Below, in pieces: positions 28,109-36,266 of a stretch of DNA of 64,000 nucleotides; position 1 is the first letter of the stretch, and every line of letters starts with the position of its first letter. Origin of the DNA: a bacterium (GTDB lineage Bacteria > Sysuimicrobiota > Sysuimicrobiia > Sysuimicrobiales > Segetimicrobiaceae); the NCBI GenBank assembly GCA_035307765.1, contig DATGHU010000044.1, forward strand, positions 62,001 through 126,000, given 5' to 3'. Made by a program: the position numbers and the translations under genes. The notes under the pieces are model-generated. The model worked only from the letters and a program-made list of their open reading frames with translations, searched no databases and was not told where the DNA came from.

Positions 28109-28435
28109 GTGGAGTTCTCCAGGGTTTTCCGGGAGGGTCGGCGGTTTTCCGGTCTGCGACTCGTGCTTTATGTTCGTCTCGCGGAAGGGGGCCGCAGGGT
28201 CGGGATTACCACCGGCCGGCGGTTTGGTGGGGCGGTCGCACGAAATCGGGCCAAGCGTCGGTTGCGGGAGGCTTTCCGGCGGCTGGAAGGGCGCCTCTGT
28301 GATCAGGGGGAATTTGTGCTGGTGGCCCGCCCGCCGGTCCTCACGTCGCCTTTTTTAGAGATTGTAGGAGAGCTCGAAGCACTGTGCGCCGCCGGGCGGG
28401 TCCTTGCGGGGGAGTCGGGTGAAGCGGGTCGCTGA
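28109..28435 (+). CDS. rnpA: ribonuclease P protein component
   Basis: Protein subunit of RNase P, which matures tRNA 5' ends. From GTG 28109 it has 108 residues. It shows [22 protein letters not shown], and the RNR motif [18 protein letters not shown]. The N-terminus appears some 10 residues short of the usual start. The frame is open upstream across the end of rpmH to an in-frame TAA near 27950, with no ATG, GTG or TTG. The only earlier option is a CTG at 28070 ([16 protein letters not shown]). The true start is therefore uncertain. Confidence 0.9.
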   Translation: MEFSRVFREGRRFSGLRLVLYVRLAEGGRRVGITTGRRFGGAVARNRAKRRLREAFRRLEGRLCDQGEFVLVARPPVLTSPFLEIVGELEALCAAGRVLAGESGEAGR

Positions 28436-28646
28436 AGCGGCGTGGATCAGCGCGATCCGCTTCTATCGGCGGTGGATCTCTCCGTACACCCCCCCTGCGT
28501 GCCGATTTTACCCATCCTGCTCCGAATACGCTCTGGAAGCGGTACAGCGGTACGGCTTGTTTCGGGGCGGCTGGTTGGCCCTCCGACGGCTCTGTCGCTG
28601 TCACCCGTTCCACCCGGGCGGGTACGATCCGGTGCCGAGGGAATAG
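28419..28646 (+). CDS. yidD: membrane protein insertion efficiency factor YidD
   Basis: A 75-residue protein from GTG 28419, inside the end of rnpA, with GGGGGAG upstream. The family signature is complete: [28 protein letters not shown] and [14 protein letters not shown]. It helps YidC insert membrane proteins, and yidC follows 14 nt later. Confidence 0.93.
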   Translation: MKRVAEAAWISAIRFYRRWISPYTPPACRFYPSCSEYALEAVQRYGLFRGGWLALRRLCRCHPFHPGGYDPVPRE

Positions 28647-28660
28647 AGGAGGCTTGGTGA

Positions 28661-29458
28661 GTGAACCAGGTATTCGGCCCGCTTTTTAGTGCGATCACCG
28701 AGGCGCTTCACCGCATCCTGCAGGTGTTCTATGGATTCTCCCACGACTACACGATTGCCATCATCCTCCTGACCCTGGCGGTCAAGTTGGTGCTGCACCC
28801 CCTCACCCGAACACAGTTGCGCTCGATGAAGCGCATGCAGATCGTCGCCCCCCACATCGAAGTGCTGCGGCGAAAGCACAAAGATGATCCGAAGGCCCTC
28901 AACCAGGAAATCATGGGGCTCTACCGCGCACACAACGTCAACCCTATGATGGGCTGTCTGCCCATGCTCGTCCAGATGCCGGTCTTCATCGCGCTGTGGC
29001 GAATGCTCTACGTGCGTGGCCTCTTTGGTGGGAACGCGGCGGTTTTTGGCATCCCCTGGATTCGGTTGGACGAAGTCCCGAACCTTGGGAAGATCCTCAC
29101 CGCCGCGGCGGCGGGGCATCCCGAGCAGTTCGTGCTGCTGATTTTTCCGGTGCTCGTGGGAGTCACGATGTTCTTTCAGCAGCGGATGAGCATTACCGAT
29201 CCGCAGCAGGCTCGAATGTTCATCTTCATGCCGATCATGATGGCCTACTTCGCCACCATTTACCCGATCGGCGTGTCGGTATACATGATCACGTCGACCA
29301 CTGCATATATTGGGGAGTACCTTCTGGTGGTGGGCGCTCCGCCGGCATCTTCGACGGCCCCACCGAAGTCCCAGGCGGTGGCGCAGACCGCCAAGGGGGA
29401 TGGGCGCCGGGTTTCCGGACCTGAGCCGCGGGGGAAGAAGGGGGCAAAGGGCGCGTGA
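28661..29458 (+). CDS. yidC: membrane protein insertase YidC/OxaA, short Gram-positive type
   Basis: A 265-residue insertase without the large periplasmic domain of enterobacterial YidC. It has YTIAIILLTLAVKLVLHPLT, the cytoplasmic coiled region with MKRMQIVAPHIEVLRRKHKDD, NPMMGCLPMLVQMPVFIALW, then three further helices and a basic tail (KGDGRRVSGPEPRGKKGAKGA). The conserved groove Arg is probably in LTRTQLRSM. GTG start with GAGGAGG upstream. It overlaps jag as GTGA. Confidence 0.94.
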   Translation: MNQVFGPLFSAITEALHRILQVFYGFSHDYTIAIILLTLAVKLVLHPLTRTQLRSMKRMQIVAPHIEVLRRKHKDDPKALNQEIMGLYRAHNVNPMMGCLPMLVQMPVFIALWRMLYVRGLFGGNAAVFGIPWIRLDEVPNLGKILTAAAAGHPEQFVLLIFPVLVGVTMFFQQRMSITDPQQARMFIFMPIMMAYFATIYPIGVSVYMITSTTAYIGEYLLVVGAPPASSTAPPKSQAVAQTAKGDGRRVSGPEPRGKKGAKGA

Positions 29459-30195
29459 AATCGGCCGAGGGCTCGGGGCGGACCGTCGAAGAGGCGATCA
29501 GGGACGCGCTTCGGGTGCTCGGAGCGCGGCGGGAAGACGTCGATCTGATGGTGCTCGACGAGGGGAGCCGTGGGGTGCTGGGGTTGGGATCGCGCAGCGC
29601 CCGCGTTCGGCTCACGCTGCTGTCGGCGGTGGAGGAGGGTGACGATGAGGTCCCCGTGGCGCCCCCGACGCCGACGGCTCCTCCCGGGGAACGCGGGGAG
29701 CTTGCCGAGCGCATCGTCTCCTCGCTGATGGAGGCGATGGGCTTCCGGGCGACGCTCGAGGCGCGTGAGGAAAGCGAGGTCGTCCACGTTTCGATCACCG
29801 GTCCGGATCTCGCCCCGCTGATCGGCCGGCGCGGACAAACCTTGGAGGCCCTGGATCTCCTCGTCAACCTGATCGTGGCCCACCGCTACGGCAGACGGGT
29901 GCCGGTGATCGTCGATGTCGAGCGGTATCGGGAGCGGCGGCGGGAAGTGCTGCAGGACATAGCGTGGCGCTTTGCCGAGCGCGTGCGCCGGACCAGCCGC
30001 CCGGTGACACTGAAGCCGATGTCGGCAGCCGAGCGGAGGATAATCCACACCACGCTCTCCGAAGATGGGAGCGTCACCACGCACAGCGAAGGGGAAGAGC
30101 CGGATCGCTGCGTGGTGATCACGCCACGCGGATCCTCCTCGCCGGTCCAACCGGGTCGGTCCCGGGCCCACCCCGCCGACGACGCCAGGCAGTAG
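29455..30195 (+). CDS. jag: Jag/KhpB RNA-binding protein
   Basis: A 246-residue protein with the three Jag parts: an N-domain with the TVEEAIRDALRVLGARREDVDLMVLDEGSRGVLGLGSR segment, a KH domain (APLIGRRGQTLEALDLLVNLIVAHRY), and an R3H domain (MSAAERRIIHTTLSEDGSVTTHSEG). Linkers are Pro/Thr-rich. KhpB binds RNA and affects cell division and wall synthesis in Gram-positives. The GTG start overlaps the yidC stop. Confidence 0.94.
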   Translation: MKSAEGSGRTVEEAIRDALRVLGARREDVDLMVLDEGSRGVLGLGSRSARVRLTLLSAVEEGDDEVPVAPPTPTAPPGERGELAERIVSSLMEAMGFRATLEAREESEVVHVSITGPDLAPLIGRRGQTLEALDLLVNLIVAHRYGRRVPVIVDVERYRERRREVLQDIAWRFAERVRRTSRPVTLKPMSAAERRIIHTTLSEDGSVTTHSEGEEPDRCVVITPRGSSSPVQPGRSRAHPADDARQ

Positions 30196-30200
30196 GCCAC

Positions 30201-30917
30201 GTGTCCGTCGGCCGGATCCTCCAGTCCGGCGGGGCTTCCGTGGGGATCACGCTTTCCTCCCAGCAGTCGGACATCCTCGCTCGATATGTCGAGTTGGTTC
30301 TGGATTGGCGGGCCCGCGCGAACCTCACCGGAGTTCGAACCCAGGAGGAGGGAGCGCGCGTGCTCGTCCTCGACGCGTTCGGCTGTCTCGTCGCGCTCCC
30401 GCAGCGGGGCTCGATCGTGGATCTTGGGAGCGGAGCCGGAACACCTGGGATTCCGATAGCCGTGGCGCGCCCAGATGTCTGCGTCGTGCTCGTCGAGGCG
30501 TCCAGGAAGAAGGCGGGGTTTCTCGAGGTCGTCCTCCGCGAGCTCGAGCTGGCAAACGCGGAGGTGCTTCAGACACGCGCTGAAACCTTGGGCCGCTCTC
30601 CCGCCCACCGGGGGCGTCACGACGCCGTCACCGCGCGTGCGCTCGCCAGTATCCCGGTGCTGGCGGAGTATGCGCTCCCCCTGCTTCGGATCGGCGGCGT
30701 GGCGGTTTTTCTCAAAGGGAGCGGTGCCGCAGTCCAGGCGCGACGCGCCGCGGGGGCGGTGGCGATTTTGGGGGGAGAGGTCCAGGCCGAAGACCCGGTG
30801 CTCGCTCCTCGTCCTCTCGTGGTTCTACGGAAGGTCGCGCCCACCCCAGAGCGCTATCCTCGCCGTCCCGGGGTGCCGGCCAGGCGTCCGCTGGCGGTTG
30901 ATCCTCCCGGCCTGTAG
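30201..30917 (+). CDS. rsmG: 16S rRNA (guanine527-N7)-methyltransferase
   Basis: From GTG 30201 it has 238 residues. It has the GidB layout: YVELVLDWRARANLTGVR, the SAM motif IVDLGSGAGTPGIPIAV, VVLVEASRKKAGFLEVV, and VTARALASIPVLAEYALPLL. It starts 5 nt after jag; mnmE and mnmG, usual between them in Firmicutes, are absent. Confidence 0.92.
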   Translation: MSVGRILQSGGASVGITLSSQQSDILARYVELVLDWRARANLTGVRTQEEGARVLVLDAFGCLVALPQRGSIVDLGSGAGTPGIPIAVARPDVCVVLVEASRKKAGFLEVVLRELELANAEVLQTRAETLGRSPAHRGRHDAVTARALASIPVLAEYALPLLRIGGVAVFLKGSGAAVQARRAAGAVAILGGEVQAEDPVLAPRPLVVLRKVAPTPERYPRRPGVPARRPLAVDPPGL

Positions 30918-31072
30918 AATCGGTGGGCCGGGTGACTTCCGCTCCAAATTCCTCTGCGTCCAACGCAACTGAAGCTGAAAGGCCTGGCTTGCCCGCGCCG
31001 ACAGTCACATTCGAGTCTTCACGCACGGTTCATGGCGAATAGTTCGGCGCCGCTATATGATAGATAAGTATC

Positions 31073-31090
31073 ATTACATTGTAATGTAAT
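31073..31090. repeat. 18-bp palindrome just before parA
   Basis: ATTACATTGTAATGTAAT is a perfect 8-bp inverted repeat with a 2-bp centre, in an AT-rich island unlike the surrounding DNA and immediately before the parA start. It is a candidate operator, perhaps for ParA or ParB autoregulation or another regulator. Confidence 0.5.
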
Positions 31091-31092
31091 TA

Positions 31093-32079
31093 ATGTTCGT
31101 TCGGCATCGAGGGGGTCCGCGCGGAGGGAGTTCCGGTGGAGGATTTCCTCTTCGGCATAGGGAACTGGTGCTCGATTGCGGTCGGCCCCTCTCGCATTTT
31201 ACCGGATCGGAGTCGCAGCCCACGGGGAAGACGTTCGCGATCGTCAATCAAAAGGGCGGAGTGGGGAAGACCACCACTGCCGTCAATCTTTCAGCCGCCC
31301 TTGCCTCGCTCGGATACGTAATTCTCCTGGTCGATTTTGACCCGCAGGGCAATTCCACGAGCGGCGTCGGCATCTCCAAAGGGGATCTGGCGATGTCGGT
31401 TTACGACGTCATCATATCTGGGGACCCTGCCGATCACGTCATCAGGCGGACGTCCACATCCGGTCTCGACATTTTGCCGTCCGACGTTCGTCTAGCCGGC
31501 GCCGAGGTGGAGTTGGTCGCCGCGATCGCACGGGAGGCCAAGCTCAAAACCGCGCTCAGGAAGGCCAAAGAGCACTACGACGCCGTGATCATTGACTGTC
31601 CGCCGTCTTTGGGTCTGCTGACGATTAATGCCCTGACGGCCGCCGACGCCTGCCTGATCCCCATGCAGTGCGAATACTACGCCCTGGAGGGCCTGTCGTC
31701 GCTCCTTACCACGGTCAATTTGATTCTCCGCCACCTGAATTCGGAGTTGAAGGTGGGCGGGGTTCTCCTGACCATGGTCGACTCGAGGATCAAGCTTTCC
31801 GATCAGGTCGCCACCGAGGTGCGGCAGCACTTTGGCGACCAGGTTTTTCAGACGGTCATTCCCAGGAGCGTGCGCCTGGCCGAAGCGCCGAGCTATGGGC
31901 AGCCTATTTTGACGTACGCGCCTGGATCACGTGGGGCAGTGGCCTATCTCGACCTCGCCAGGGAGTTCGCCGGTAGGGCCGGTCTCCCAACGGCTCAGAT
32001 GAGGTCGACCGTGGAGCGGATCGAGGCGGCAGTGGTCACAAGCGATCAAGGAGGTGACGACGGCGATGAGCACAGCTAG
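31093..32079 (+). CDS. parA: chromosome partitioning ATPase ParA (Soj)
   Basis: A ParA/MinD-family ATPase of up to 328 residues. The deviant Walker A is KGGVGKTT (54-61), followed by VDFDPQGNSTSG and VIIDCPPSLGLLTINALTAAD. The first 40 residues are not conserved-looking; GTG 31168 would give a more usual length, so the start is uncertain. It overlaps parB by 14 nt. It works with ParB and parS in origin segregation. Confidence 0.94.
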   Translation: MFVRHRGGPRGGSSGGGFPLRHRELVLDCGRPLSHFTGSESQPTGKTFAIVNQKGGVGKTTTAVNLSAALASLGYVILLVDFDPQGNSTSGVGISKGDLAMSVYDVIISGDPADHVIRRTSTSGLDILPSDVRLAGAEVELVAAIAREAKLKTALRKAKEHYDAVIIDCPPSLGLLTINALTAADACLIPMQCEYYALEGLSSLLTTVNLILRHLNSELKVGGVLLTMVDSRIKLSDQVATEVRQHFGDQVFQTVIPRSVRLAEAPSYGQPILTYAPGSRGAVAYLDLAREFAGRAGLPTAQMRSTVERIEAAVVTSDQGGDDGDEHS

Positions 32080-32923
32080 GCGCGGGCTAGGCCGAGGGCT
32101 CGGAGCTCTAATTCCAGGGGCATCGACCGAACAGCCGGCCGGTCTTGTTCAGGAGATCGAGATTGGCTTGCTGGAGGCGAGTCCGTTCCAGCCGAGGCGA
32201 GAGATCGGCGGAGCCGAATTCGACGAACTCGTCGCATCTGTGCGGAAACACGGCATCATCCAGCCGATCGTGGCCAGGCCATCTGACGGAGGCTACCAAG
32301 TGGTTGCAGGGGAGCGGCGGTGGCGGGCTGCGAAGGCCGCCGGGCTGCCGACCGTTCCGGCTGTGATACGGGAGATTTCCGATCGGGAGGCATTGGAAGT
32401 TGCCCTCATCGAGAACCTTCGACGTGAGGACCTCAACCCAATTGAGCGGGCCCGAGCCTATCGGAGGCTAGCGAGCGAGTTCGGAATGACCCAGGAGGAC
32501 GTTGCGGAGGCCATTGGCGGGAGCCGTTCTGCCGTGGCGAATACGCTTAGGCTCCTAGAGCTCCCTCAGGAGGTTCAGCAGTCCATCGATCATGGGAGGC
32601 TTACGGAGGGACACGGGCGGGCGCTGTTGGCGGTCGCCGATCCGAGCCGGCTGCTCAAACTCTGGCAGCACGTGGAGAAGCGTGGGCTATCGGTGAGGGA
32701 GACCGAGACCCTAGTCAGGGCCTCGGCGAGAAATGTTTCACGTGAAACAATTGTCAGACGGAACGGCAGTAGGGACCCCGTCCTGGTCGATCTTTCGGCC
32801 AGGCTTCACGGCCGATACGGCACGAACGTCAGCATCCTCTCCAAGGGGAAGGCCGGAACGATTCAACTTCACTATTACACTCAGGATGATCTTGAGCGGC
32901 TGATCGACATGCTTCTCAGGTGA
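32066..32923 (+). CDS. parB: chromosome partitioning protein ParB (Spo0J), CTP-dependent clamp
   Basis: A 285-residue ParB from ATG 32066 (AAGGAGG 11 nt upstream, within parA). It begins RRGLGRGLGALIPG. The CTP-binding motifs VVAGERRWRAAKAAG and ENLRREDLNPIERARAY follow, then the helix-turn-helix VAEAIGGSRSAVANTLRLLELP for parS, and the C-terminal dimer domain (YYTQDDLERLIDML). A perfect parS lies inside its own coding sequence. Confidence 0.95.
   Translation: MSTARRGLGRGLGALIPGASTEQPAGLVQEIEIGLLEASPFQPRREIGGAEFDELVASVRKHGIIQPIVARPSDGGYQVVAGERRWRAAKAAGLPTVPAVIREISDREALEVALIENLRREDLNPIERARAYRRLASEFGMTQEDVAEAIGGSRSAVANTLRLLELPQEVQQSIDHGRLTEGHGRALLAVADPSRLLKLWQHVEKRGLSVRETETLVRASARNVSRETIVRRNGSRDPVLVDLSARLHGRYGTNVSILSKGKAGTIQLHYYTQDDLERLIDMLLR
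32734..32749. promoter_or_regulatory. parS: parS centromere site inside parB
   Basis: TGTTTCACGTGAAACA, a perfect 16-bp palindrome matching the conserved bacterial parS consensus. It encodes part of the linker before the ParB dimer domain. Bacillus subtilis also carries a parS inside spo0J. Confidence 0.97.
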
Positions 32924-32984
32924 CGCTCACCACTGGATTCTGTCGGCCGCGCACAGATAGTATTACAATACTCGACTAGTTAGA

Positions 32985-34526
32985 TTACACGGACGTAACG
33001 AACTCACCGGCATCATGTTCGTCTCGGACGGCCGTGGAAAGAAGCCGGGTAATTGCCCTCGCAAGCCGTCTGATACCCTCTCCGGCCACCTCTTCTGGAT
33101 TATCCGCAAACGAGATGCGAAGTCCCGCTGGCGGCGGGACGTGCGGCAGGAATAGGTCGCCCATGGCACAGGCTACCCCCTCCTTGAGGCCTTCCTCGAA
33201 GGCATCGGATGCAGATACCCCATCGGGAAGATGGATCCAGACGTTAAACCCCGCCGTGGGGTGGGTCCAACCCACCCCCTCCGGCATCGCGTGCTCCAGT
33301 GCCCTTAGCAGTGCATCCCGCCTCCGCCGATACGTATCCCGTGCCACCGCTAGGTCCTTTGCGTACTGGGGTGCACAGAGGTACCGCCACAGGGTTCGCT
33401 GGATCAGCGGGGACGTGAACCGGTCTGCGACGGACTTGGACTCGATGAGCCGAGCCAAGAGCGGACCTTGGGCCACGACGCACCCGACCCTAAGGCCGGG
33501 TATCACGGTTTTGGAGAAGCTCACGACAAGAGCCACATGCCCTCCGGCGTCAAAGGCTTTGATCGCCGCTGGGACCTCCCCCTCGTAGGTGAACTCGCTG
33601 CAGCTGTCGTCTTCCAAGATCAGCAAGTTGTGACGGCGCGCGAGGGCGGCCAGCTGGCGGCGCCGCCCCTCACTCATGGTTACGCCCGTTGGATTGTGCG
33701 CCGTCGGGATCGTGTACATCAGCCGGGGCCGGTACCGCTCGATCAGGGAGGCGGCGACATCGATCTGCGGGCCCTCCGCGTCTATCGGGACCCCCAGGAG
33801 CTTGGCCCCGCGGCCTTCTAGGATGTCCAGCGCGGTGATAAAAGTCGGGCTCTCGACGAGGACATAGTCTCCGGGTCCGACCAGCGTACGCGCGATGAGA
33901 TCGATGGCCTGCTGCGACCCGGACGTGATCAGGATGTCCTCCGGCCGCGCCGCGATGCCCATGGCGGAGCAATGTTCAGCGATCCAGGTCCGCAGGTGGT
34001 AGTCGCCTTGGGGCGTCCCGTACTGCAGAAACCTCGGATCGTCGAGGGCCATCACCCGACTCCAGAGGCGGCCCAGGGCCCGCAACGGAAAGAGCTTGGG
34101 ATCGGGCGTGCCCGCGGCAAGGGAGATCATGCCGGGCCGACGGCCGGGCCGAAGCAGCGACTGCATTGCGGCGATCCTGGGAGCCCGCAAGTACACCGGC
34201 ATTGAGGACTGCCATTCGTCGTCCCGCTGCGCCGCTAAGGCGGAAGATTCGTGATGGCGGCCCTCTGATTGAAAAACCGCCTCTGCGGGGGCAACTCTAA
34301 CGAAGGTTCCCCGTCCGGCGGAAGCGTGGATGAGGCCGTCCGCGGCCAGGGCGTTGTAGGCCTGCACGACCGTAATCGGGCTGACCCCGAGCACTTTTGC
34401 CAGGCCTCGAACCGATGGGAGGCGAAATCCCGGGGCGAGATCCCCCGTCCCGATGCGATCGGCGAGGGCCCCGTGGAGTTGTCGGTAGAGAGGGGTGTCC
34501 GAACCGCGGTTCAGGCTTATATCCAC
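32985..34526 (-). CDS. pdxR: MocR/PdxR-type regulator (GntR wHTH + aminotransferase domain)
   Basis: A 513-residue regulator. Residues 1-75 are a GntR winged helix (PLYRQLHGALADRI, GFRLPSVRGLAKVLGVSPITVVQAY, HASAGRGTFV). A variable linker leads to a fold-type I aminotransferase domain with AHNPTGV, DDSCSEF and the PLP lysine in SFSKTVIPGLRVG. It diverges from the HD-pdxS-pdxT operon. By analogy with PdxR it senses PLP and activates pdxST or represses itself. The palindrome and direct repeats in the intergenic region fit its binding site. Confidence 0.87.
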   Translation of the reverse strand: MDISLNRGSDTPLYRQLHGALADRIGTGDLAPGFRLPSVRGLAKVLGVSPITVVQAYNALAADGLIHASAGRGTFVRVAPAEAVFQSEGRHHESSALAAQRDDEWQSSMPVYLRAPRIAAMQSLLRPGRRPGMISLAAGTPDPKLFPLRALGRLWSRVMALDDPRFLQYGTPQGDYHLRTWIAEHCSAMGIAARPEDILITSGSQQAIDLIARTLVGPGDYVLVESPTFITALDILEGRGAKLLGVPIDAEGPQIDVAASLIERYRPRLMYTIPTAHNPTGVTMSEGRRRQLAALARRHNLLILEDDSCSEFTYEGEVPAAIKAFDAGGHVALVVSFSKTVIPGLRVGCVVAQGPLLARLIESKSVADRFTSPLIQRTLWRYLCAPQYAKDLAVARDTYRRRRDALLRALEHAMPEGVGWTHPTAGFNVWIHLPDGVSASDAFEEGLKEGVACAMGDLFLPHVPPPAGLRISFADNPEEVAGEGIRRLARAITRLLSTAVRDEHDAGEFVTSV

Positions 34527-34563
34527 CTGGCTTCCTTTCTGATGTGGACTCCCTGTATCTATC

Positions 34564-34577
34564 AGTATCTAGATACT
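34564..34577. promoter_or_regulatory. palindromic operator between pdxR and the pdxST operon
   Basis: AGTATCTAGATACT, a perfect 14-bp palindrome. A further half-site GTATCTA lies just upstream (34555-34561), giving a direct repeat, the pattern described for MocR/PdxR sites. It sits 11 bp before the -35 of the pdx promoter. Confidence 0.65.
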
Positions 34578-34588
34578 ATACGCGTATA

Positions 34589-34616
34589 TTGACAAATAGC
34601 TGGGCGAACGTATAAT
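34589..34616 (+). promoter_or_regulatory. promoter of the HD-pdxS-pdxT operon
   Basis: TTGACA (34589-34594), 16 bp, TATAAT (34611-34616), both full consensus. The only weak point is the short spacer, which suggests dependence on an activator bound upstream. Confidence 0.8.
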
Positions 34617-34704
34617 CACATTACCCATAATGCGGCTATAAGTCAACGGATGTTACTAAATACTATAGATAGAAGTCGGTGATTACGGTCTCGAAGAGGT
34701 CGAA

Positions 34705-35277
34705 GTGATGACGCGGGATGAAGCTTTGGGGATCCTGAACGAGCACACAAAGAGCCCGAACCTGCTGAAGCACATGATGGCCGTCGAAGCCGTGATGCGT
34801 GCCTACGCGCTCAGGTTTGGGGAGGACGTGGAGACCTGGGGTCTTGTCGGGCTGCTGCACGACATCGACTATGAGGAACACCCGTCCCAGGAGGCGGGAC
34901 ATCCGTTTGTTGGGGCGGGCTGGCTGCGGGAGCGGGGACTCGACGAGTCGTTGTGCCGGGCGATCCTCTCCCATGCCGGGTACAGCGGGGTTCCGCGCGA
35001 GACCCGGATGGAGCGGACGCTGTTCGCCGCCGACGAGTTAAGCGGCTTTGTCATCGCCGTGGCGCTGGTCAAGCCGACCAAGTCGTTGGCGGAGGTGGAT
35101 GTCGCGTCGGTGCGGAGGAAGATGAAAGACAAGGCGTTCGCAAGGGGCGTCCGGCGTGAGGATATCGTCGGGGGCGCTGAGGAACTGGGGGTGCCGCTCG
35201 AGCAGCACATTGCCGCCGTGATCACGGCTCTGCAGGGCATCGCCCCCGAGCTGGACCTGGACGGCGGGGGTCGGTAG
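34705..35277 (+). CDS. HD-domain (HDIG-type) hydrolase
   Basis: A 190-residue HD-superfamily protein. Metal-site residues are in HMMAVEAVM, GLLHDIDYEEHP and the later ILSHAGYSG and ADELSGF, which fits the small HDIG phosphohydrolase group. The start is GTG 34705 or ATG 34708. It is the first gene behind the consensus pdx promoter, 90 nt before pdxS. Its substrate is unknown; a link to nucleotide or B6 phosphate metabolism is only suggested by position. Confidence 0.78.
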   Translation: MMTRDEALGILNEHTKSPNLLKHMMAVEAVMRAYALRFGEDVETWGLVGLLHDIDYEEHPSQEAGHPFVGAGWLRERGLDESLCRAILSHAGYSGVPRETRMERTLFAADELSGFVIAVALVKPTKSLAEVDVASVRRKMKDKAFARGVRREDIVGGAEELGVPLEQHIAAVITALQGIAPELDLDGGGR

Positions 35278-35368
35278 GTGAACGGTTGCTGAGCGGACCT
35301 GGCGGTGCGACGCTCGCACCAAACGGGCAGGATCTGGGTATGGGAGATTTGAGATGGGAGGCGCGGAG

Positions 35369-36253
35369 ATGGCGGATGTCGGTACGATCAAGCTAAAGCG
35401 CGGGTTGGCTCAGATGCTAAAAGGCGGCGTGATCATGGACGTCACGACCGCGGAGCAGGCAAAGATCGCAGAAGACGCGGGGGCGTGTGCGGTGATGGCG
35501 CTGGAACGGGTGCCCGCCGACATCCGCGCCGAAGGCGGCGTCGCCCGGATGGCGGATCCCCTCAAGATCAAGGAGATCATGGAGACCGTCACGATCCCCG
35601 TGATGGCCAAGGTGCGGATCGGGCACTTCGTGGAGGCCCGTGTGCTGGAGGCCCTCGGCGTGGACTTCATTGACGAGAGCGAAGTTCTCACCCCCGCGGA
35701 CGAGCGGTATCACGTCAACAAGCACCTGTTCAAGGTGCCGTTTGTCTGCGGCTGCCGGGACTTGGGGGAGGCGCTGCGCAGGATCGGCGAGGGGGCGGCG
35801 ATGATCCGCACCAAGGGCGAGGCGGGGACCGGCAACGTGGTGGAGGCAGTGCGTCACATGCGCGCGGTGATGGACGGCATTCGCCAGCTGCAGGCCACTC
35901 CGGAAGAGGAGTTGATGACGGTGGCAAAGGAGTTGGGCGCCCCGTACGATCTGATCCTGGAAACCCGGGCGCTCGGTCGGCTGCCGGTGGTGAACTTCTC
36001 TGCGGGAGGGATCGCCACGCCGGCGGACGCCGCGCTGATGATGCAACTCGGGTGCGACGGGAACTTTGTCGGGTCGGGCATCTACAAGTCGAAGGAACCG
36101 GCCAAGCGGGCCAAGGCGATCGTCGAGGCGACGACGCATTTTAACGACCCGGACGTGATTGCGCGCGTGTCGGAGGGCATTGGCGAGGCGATGCATGGGC
36201 TGGATATCCGTAAGCTCCCCGAAGGAGAGTTGCTGCAGACGCGCGGGTGGTAG
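35369..36253 (+). CDS. pdxS: pyridoxal 5'-phosphate synthase, lyase subunit
   Basis: Makes PLP from ribose 5-phosphate, glyceraldehyde 3-phosphate and ammonia, in a 12+12 complex with PdxT. From ATG 35369 (GGGAGG 8 nt upstream) it has 294 residues. The sequence is nearly family consensus: [81 protein letters not shown], and the catalytic lysines within these motifs. Confidence 0.97.
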   Translation: MADVGTIKLKRGLAQMLKGGVIMDVTTAEQAKIAEDAGACAVMALERVPADIRAEGGVARMADPLKIKEIMETVTIPVMAKVRIGHFVEARVLEALGVDFIDESEVLTPADERYHVNKHLFKVPFVCGCRDLGEALRRIGEGAAMIRTKGEAGTGNVVEAVRHMRAVMDGIRQLQATPEEELMTVAKELGAPYDLILETRALGRLPVVNFSAGGIATPADAALMMQLGCDGNFVGSGIYKSKEPAKRAKAIVEATTHFNDPDVIARVSEGIGEAMHGLDIRKLPEGELLQTRGW

Positions 36254-36266
36254 TAGTCGGCGGGCG

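Noticed and set aside
27912-28435. Thermus-style nesting of rpmH inside rnpA
   Set aside because: The rnpA frame has an in-frame TAA near 27950, inside rpmH, so a single start before rpmH cannot give RnpA.
30325-30345. tRNA-like T-loop sequence GGAGTTCGAACCCAGG
   Set aside because: It lies inside rsmG, encodes conserved residues (GVRTQE), and no acceptor or anticodon stem can be drawn.
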